From Ruminococcus sp. (GTDB lineage Bacteria > Bacillota > Clostridia > Oscillospirales > Ruminococcaceae), in NCBI GenBank assembly GCA_017543335.1, contig JAFYGE010000060.1, forward strand, positions 1-64,000: DNA of 64,000 bases, written 5' to 3'. The position numbers and the translations under genes are program-made. Shown piece after piece: positions 61,284-64,000 of the stretch; position 1 is the stretch's first letter, and each line of letters begins with the position of its first letter. The notes beneath the pieces were generated by a model. It saw only the letters and a list, made by a program, of their open reading frames with translations. It did no database searches and was not told the DNA's origin.

Positions 61284-61321
61284 GCCCCGAAGCAATCTAT
61301 CGGTTGCTTCGGGGCAGTTTT
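61284..61321 (+). terminator. Terminator of the germinant receptor operon
   Basis: Perfect 12-bp stem GCCCCGAAGCAA/TTGCTTCGGGGC, 8-nt loop, then AGTTTTTC. Confidence 0.92.
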
Positions 61322-61340
61322 TCATTAAAAATTGAAATCT

Positions 61341-62870
61341 TTAATTACACGGATAAGTATTTTTCAGATATTCGACAAGCATTTCCGGAATGAATTGGTA
61401 ATGGTGAGACTCATACAGCTTATATGTAAGATCTGCATCGTGAGCTTCCAGACGCTCTTTAAGCTTTGCAACACCTTCAAGTGTTGTATCATCGCCCTCA
61501 CGATAATGGTCAGCATAGTCTGGATCCTCCAGAGAACCTGCACAGAGGAAAACAGTTTTATTCAGCGTTTTATTTCTGTCAAAATAGTTGTAATCACTCA
61601 GCACATCGTCTTTATTATCGCAATGATACAGCCCCCAGAATGCAGGACTGCCGATGATATAATGACCAAACGGCTGATTCTCATATTTATCCGAGTTGAA
61701 CAGTGCATAGTGCGTGAATACACCGCCGTCCGAATGACCGTAAAGTGTTGAATTTCCGCAGTCGATATTATAATTCTCGCATAAATACGGCATAATATTG
61801 TTGGTGATAAAATCAAGCAGCTTGTCACGGTTTAAAACAAGATCAACAAAGCGTTGTTCTTGGTCTGGATCAGTGACATCATAGCTGTAATAAAGGCTGA
61901 CAAGGATAACAGGAGCAGCCTCGCCGTTTTCCATGCATTTTCTCAGCTCCGGACAGTTACCGAAACGCCATATACCGTCAGTCAGGAAGAATACAGGATA
62001 TGTCTTGTCCTTGTCGTAATCGGGCGGGATAGTAACGTGTACAGTAAATGTTTCGCCCAGTTCATCGTCATAAATACTTATCTCGTCAATTGAATCCTTT
62101 ATTGCTTCAACGGCTTCACGGTCATATTCCCATTCGCTTCTGTAATTTTGAAAGATATTCCAGAGATGCAGAGAACTATCATATGGATCGACCGAGCCAT
62201 CGGGAAGTGTCTCATAATTGCCTGTTTTCAGAGCTTCGTTTGCAATTTTCATATAAAAAATAGTCAGCTCGGTTTGTTCAGCGGTGTAGCCTAATAATTC
62301 TTCAGCATTTTTCTGAATGAATCCCAGATACTCTTCAAATGTATCAAAAGAATATGTTTTAGCTTCCAGTTCGCCTTTTTCGTTACGTTCTGTTATAGTA
62401 AACTTAACAGTACCTCCGTCATAAAAGGGATCCTCATATGGCACTCTTAACTGTAAAATATAGCCGTCTACGAGAATTATGTTCGGAACACGATATTCGC
62501 CGCCTGCTTTTTCAGCTTTTTTTATATGCTCCAATGCACTGTTGTATTCTTCATCACTCATTTCAGCTCGGTTATCCTCAATTGAGGTACGCCATTGCTC
62601 AATATCGATCGTCTGAAACTCGATACTTACTTTGTGCTCAGCATTCGGGTCTGCATTTGGTTTTTTGATTTCGTCCAACAGAGTCAGCTCGTGCTTTTCT
62701 ACGCATTTCAGCTCATTCTCTGTCATTTTATTTGTGAGCTTTGTGGGAGAGACAGTCTGCACCTGCTCGCATGATTGACAGGATGAACTGCTCTTTCCTG
62801 ATTTGTTATTGCAAGCAGTAATTGATGAGACCATTGCAAGAAGTAAAAATATTGTGACTATTTTTTTCAT
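61341..62870 (-). CDS. Esterase-family lipoprotein
   Basis: 509 aa from ATG 62870 (AAAGG upstream). Lipoprotein signal peptide with lipobox ITAC. The N-terminal 220 residues are acidic and helical. The C-terminal alpha/beta hydrolase of the putative-esterase (Fes/feruloyl esterase D) family runs from about 265: FFLTDGIWRFG, nucleophile Ser in YGHSDGGVFTHYALF, and His in SHHYQFIPEML. Surface-attached; could cleave esters in plant polysaccharides or siderophore-like compounds. Substrate unknown. Monocistronic. Confidence 0.88.
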   Translation of the reverse strand: MKKIVTIFLLLAMVSSITACNNKSGKSSSSCQSCEQVQTVSPTKLTNKMTENELKCVEKHELTLLDEIKKPNADPNAEHKVSIEFQTIDIEQWRTSIEDNRAEMSDEEYNSALEHIKKAEKAGGEYRVPNIILVDGYILQLRVPYEDPFYDGGTVKFTITERNEKGELEAKTYSFDTFEEYLGFIQKNAEELLGYTAEQTELTIFYMKIANEALKTGNYETLPDGSVDPYDSSLHLWNIFQNYRSEWEYDREAVEAIKDSIDEISIYDDELGETFTVHVTIPPDYDKDKTYPVFFLTDGIWRFGNCPELRKCMENGEAAPVILVSLYYSYDVTDPDQEQRFVDLVLNRDKLLDFITNNIMPYLCENYNIDCGNSTLYGHSDGGVFTHYALFNSDKYENQPFGHYIIGSPAFWGLYHCDNKDDVLSDYNYFDRNKTLNKTVFLCAGSLEDPDYADHYREGDDTTLEGVAKLKERLEAHDADLTYKLYESHHYQFIPEMLVEYLKNTYPCN

Positions 62871-62955
62871 TATAATTATACCTTTCTTTTTGGAATTATT
62901 ACGGAAACACCGCATATATTTATTGTGCAGTACTGCTTTTTAAAAAAACCACATT

Positions 62956-63144
62956 TCAATTCTGGTGTCTTACAACACCGTATTCATCGTCGAGCCTGTA
63001 ATACGGACAGGCGTAATTAGTTCCTTGCAGGAAGCGGTACATTTCGTCCTCATCGAGATTGACCATGCACACGTAGCAGTCGTAGTCATCATCGTAGACA
63101 AAATTGGTGCAGGTCTCGCAGTTAGTTATTATTTTCTTTTCCAT
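62956..63144 (-). CDS. Small cysteine-rich protein (DUF6472-like)
   Basis: 62 aa. CETCTNFVYDDDYDCYVCMVNLDEDEM has paired cysteines like a small zinc or redox-active fold, with a fifth Cys in NYACPYY. Clostridial genomes carry a conserved small family of this form; I believe it is DUF6472 but cannot verify. It follows tsaD by 12 bp on the same strand, so probably co-transcribed. Function unknown. Confidence 0.75.
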   Translation of the reverse strand: MEKKIITNCETCTNFVYDDDYDCYVCMVNLDEDEMYRFLQGTNYACPYYRLDDEYGVVRHQN

Positions 63145-63156
63145 AAATGCAGCCTC

Positions 63157-64000
63157 TCAGATGTCTTCCATGGAGAGTGTGGCGATAGCGTTAAGACTTT
63201 CATCGGCAGTTATGCCTGCGAGGAAATTATAGCTTCCCTGACAGGCTATCATAGCACCGTTATCGCCGCAGAGCTTTTTTTCAGGCATATAGAAATCGAA
63301 CCCACGCTCCTTGCAAGCGGCAGAGAGTGCGGCACGAACTCCGGAGTTAGCTGAAACTCCGCCTGCGAGAGCGACCTTTTTATATCCAAGAGCTTCTGCT
63401 GCGAGGATAGTTTTGTTTGTCAGTATCTCAGATATGGTACGCTGCAAGCTTGCGGAAAGGTCATTTTTATTCACTTCAACACCTTTCTGCTCGGCATTAT
63501 GGAGCAGGTTTATAACTGACGTTTTTAGTCCTGAGAAGCTGAAATCGTACTCGTTTCCGGCAACAGCAGGGTGTGGGAGCTTGAATGCAGTACTGTCTCC
63601 GGACTGAGCAGCGTTGTCAACATGGACTCCGCCGGGATATGGGAATCCCATTGCACGGGCACACTTATCAAAACATTCACCGGCAGCATCGTCACGGGTA
63701 CGGCCTACCACACGGAATTTGGTATAGCTGAGCACCTCGATTATATGGCTGTGACCGCCGCTTGCTACAAGGCAGAGATATGGCGGTTCAAGCTCTGGGA
63801 ATGTCAGATAGTTCGTAGCGATATGACCTGCGATATGGTGTACAGGTATGAGCGGTTTGCCGCATGACATTGCAAGAGCCTTTGCGAAGCTTACTCCGAC
63901 AAGCAGAGCTCCTATAAGTCCGGGAGCGTATGTAACAGCAATGCCGTCAAGGTCGTCAAGAGTTACCTGAGCCTCATCAAGAGCCTGACGAACAACTCCG
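63157..64000 (-). CDS. tsaD: tRNA threonylcarbamoyladenosine transferase, partial
   Basis: The 3' part, about 281 codons; the start lies beyond the window. The frame reads through from the window edge: GIAVTYGPGLIGALLVG, then metal-binding VHHIAGHIATNYL (HxxxH), LVASGGHSHI, DDAAGECFDKCARAMG and PGGVHVDNAA, later VALAGGVSANSG and CGDNGAMIA. It transfers the threonylcarbamoyl group to A37 of ANN-decoding tRNAs with TsaB and TsaE. Confidence 0.97.
   Translation of the reverse strand, partial: GVVRQALDEAQVTLDDLDGIAVTYAPGLIGALLVGVSFAKALAMSCGKPLIPVHHIAGHIATNYLTFPELEPPYLCLVASGGHSHIIEVLSYTKFRVVGRTRDDAAGECFDKCARAMGFPYPGGVHVDNAAQSGDSTAFKLPHPAVAGNEYDFSFSGLKTSVINLLHNAEQKGVEVNKNDLSASLQRTISEILTNKTILAAEALGYKKVALAGGVSANSGVRAALSAACKERGFDFYMPEKKLCGDNGAMIACQGSYNFLAGITADESLNAIATLSMEDI

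Noticed and set aside
61332-62263. Plus-strand frames of 60-140 aa across the esterase gene
   Set aside because: Antisense to a continuous gene with clear esterase motifs; no initiation signals.

Overview
The window is moderately AT-rich chromosomal DNA from a low-GC Gram-positive anaerobe of the Clostridia. It is most likely Ruminococcus sensu stricto or a close relative. Evidence: a GH5 cellulase ending in a type I dockerin (cellulosome-type secretion), sporulation genes (ylbJ, yqfC, yqfD) and a gerK-type germinant receptor operon, AGGAGG ribosome sites, and TTGACA-17-TATAAT promoters. Most genes are chromosomal housekeeping or signalling genes; the accessory parts are a biosynthetic operon, a prophage relic, a palindromic element and a large non-coding RNA locus.

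Layout. 1-460: tRNA-Asn with terminators and an unassigned stretch. 464-5600 (minus): response regulator, histidine kinase, ABC ATPase and FtsX-type permease, with a 170-bp palindromic element inserted in the middle. 5650-16260 (plus): PP2C phosphatase, Ser/Thr kinase, a membrane protein with seven 16-residue threonine-rich repeats, a small membrane protein and a 2,078-residue Ig-like surface protein. 16290-19070 (minus): rodA-like SEDS gene and yifB. 19120-24560: two CPBP-type membrane proteases, an ECF-type sigma factor with a putative membrane anti-sigma factor, and a small unknown gene. 24610-25530: relic of a phage head module carrying a toxin-like C-terminal domain and a CPCC-type small protein. 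25530-30180 (minus): folD, lgt and two M16 peptidase genes. 30250-32870: ylbJ, yqfC, yqfD. 32950-36680: dockerin GH5 cellulase, divergent AraC regulator, GGDEF protein. Then tRNA-Leu, tadA and a degenerate CPBP protein. 38850-43100 (plus): LtaS-like phosphatase-superfamily membrane enzyme, a small membrane protein, and a YidC insertase fused to a CDP-glycerol glycerophosphotransferase.

43170-53250 (minus) is the most unusual part: a tightly coupled 13-gene operon. It encodes an acyltransferase, two acyl carrier proteins, a ketosynthase, a 3-hydroxyacyl-CoA dehydrogenase, two crotonase-fold enzymes plus a short crotonase-like protein, an AMP-forming acyl ligase, a hotdog thioesterase, a type II thioesterase, a MIF-like tautomerase and an Ayg1/dienelactone-hydrolase-like hydrolase. 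I read it as an iterative, discrete-enzyme polyketide or fatty-acid-like pathway in which beta-oxidation-type enzymes replace the usual SDR ketoreductase and hotdog dehydratase. No enoyl reductase is visible, so a polyunsaturated or cyclised acyl product is plausible. An XRE-type membrane-linked regulator lies upstream.

55500-57330 holds a second notable system: a promoter- and terminator-bounded, roughly 640-nt, heavily structured non-coding RNA. It is followed by a CorA-type transporter whose leader encodes a 13-residue peptide and two mutually exclusive hairpins, one hiding the ribosome site. 57390-64000: a 4-TM protein, the gerK-type operon with a short C subunit, an esterase lipoprotein, a small cysteine-rich protein and the 3' part of tsaD.
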